Assembly: GCA_050945075.1 (NCBI GenBank)
Contig: JBMNSG010000150.1
Coordinates: 1-5,109 of the forward strand
Source: UBA7485 sp050945075
Lineage (GTDB): Bacteria > Bacillota > Clostridia > Eubacteriales > Eubacteriaceae
Length of the DNA stretch: 5,109 nucleotides
Direction: 5' to 3'
The position numbers and the translations under genes are program-made. Below are positions 4,785-5,109 of the stretch, one piece after another; the first letter of the stretch is position 1, and each line of letters opens with the position of its first letter. A model generated the notes under the pieces. The model had not been told where the DNA came from. It ran no database searches and worked only from the letters and a program-made list of their open reading frames with translations.

Positions 4785-5109
4785 ATGAATAGATTAAAAG
4801 AAAAATATACTACCGAAGTCGTTCCGGCTATGGAAGAAAAATTCGGCTACAAGAACATTATGCAGGTTCCGAAGCTCGAAAAGGTTGTTGTTAACATGGG
4901 TCTTGGTGATTGCAAAGACAATGCCAAGGGTCTGGAAGCAGCAGTAGCGGATCTGGCACAGATCACCGGACAGGCTCCGCTGGTCACAAAGGCAAGAAAG
5001 TCTGTCGCGAACTTTAAAGTCCGTGAAGGACAGAATGTCGGCGCCAAGGTTACACTGAGAAGTGAAAAGATGTACGAATTCATCGACAAGCTCTTCAATG
5101 TTGCTCTTC
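4785..5109 (+). CDS. rplE: 50S ribosomal protein L5, 3'-truncated by the window edge
   Basis: L5 binds 5S rRNA together with L18 and places it in the central protuberance, where it also contacts P-site tRNA. The reading frame opens with MNRLKEKYTTEVVPAMEEKFGYKN and continues VMQVP-like (IMQVPKLEKVVVNMGLGD, about 25-42), then TGQAPLVTKARKSVANFKVREG (61-82) and VGAKVTLRSEKMYEFIDKL (85-103), all close to Bacillus L5. 108 complete codons are present out of about 179, with one extra base; there is no stop or frameshift before the edge. The ATG follows GAGGA at 4776-4780 with a short spacer. In E. coli S8 represses translation at this point; I see no convincing S8-type helix in the 17-nt gap here. 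rpsN/rpsZ and rpsH would be expected next, outside the window. Confidence 0.96.
   Translation, partial: MNRLKEKYTTEVVPAMEEKFGYKNIMQVPKLEKVVVNMGLGDCKDNAKGLEAAVADLAQITGQAPLVTKARKSVANFKVREGQNVGAKVTLRSEKMYEFIDKLFNVAL

Overview
The window is a continuous stretch of the conserved bacterial S10-spc ribosomal-protein operon, read entirely on the + strand. It holds twelve genes in the order rplD (5' end missing), rplW, rplB, rpsS, rplV, rpsC, rplP, rpmC, rpsQ, rplN, rplX and rplE (3' end missing). These encode L4, L23, L2, S19, L22, S3, L16, L29, S17, L14, L24 and L5. Coding is almost gapless: two junctions overlap (rplD/rplW by 4 nt, rplP/rpmC by 1 nt) and the other nine gaps are 9 to 27 nt. No stretch over 300 nt lacks a gene. 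There is no tRNA, rRNA, mobile element, CRISPR array or convincing internal terminator.

The organism looks like a member of the Bacillota (Firmicutes). The proteins resemble Bacillus/Clostridium-type versions (for example L2 ending VRRR-NAK, L29 with RFQ-ATGQLENP, L16 starting MLMPKRV). Purine-rich Shine-Dalgarno (SD) sequences precede nearly every gene, and the S10 and spc blocks are fused without a visible promoter or terminator. An Erysipelotrichia-like gut bacterium is a guess from overall protein flavour and moderate GC, and is not established.

Layout: positions 1-3072 carry the genes for L4, L23, L2, S19, L22 and S3. L4 and L22 reach into the peptide exit tunnel, L23 sits at the tunnel exit, L2 supports the peptidyl-transferase centre, S19 is in the 30S head, and S3 lines the mRNA entry channel. 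Positions 3097-4035 carry L16, L29 and S17, which is the end of the S10 block in E. coli terms. Positions 4063-5109 carry L14, L24 and the first 108 residues of L5, the start of the spc block. All products are assembled into the two ribosomal subunits, and the tight spacing implies co-transcription with translational coupling.

This is an ordinary housekeeping region and I found no undescribed system. Details worth a second look are a TTG start on rpsC, a near-perfect 19-nt palindrome just inside rplB, a hairpin early in rplP, a four-cysteine (probable zinc) form of L24, an altered L22 tunnel hairpin tip, and low-complexity or basic tails on L16 and S3.
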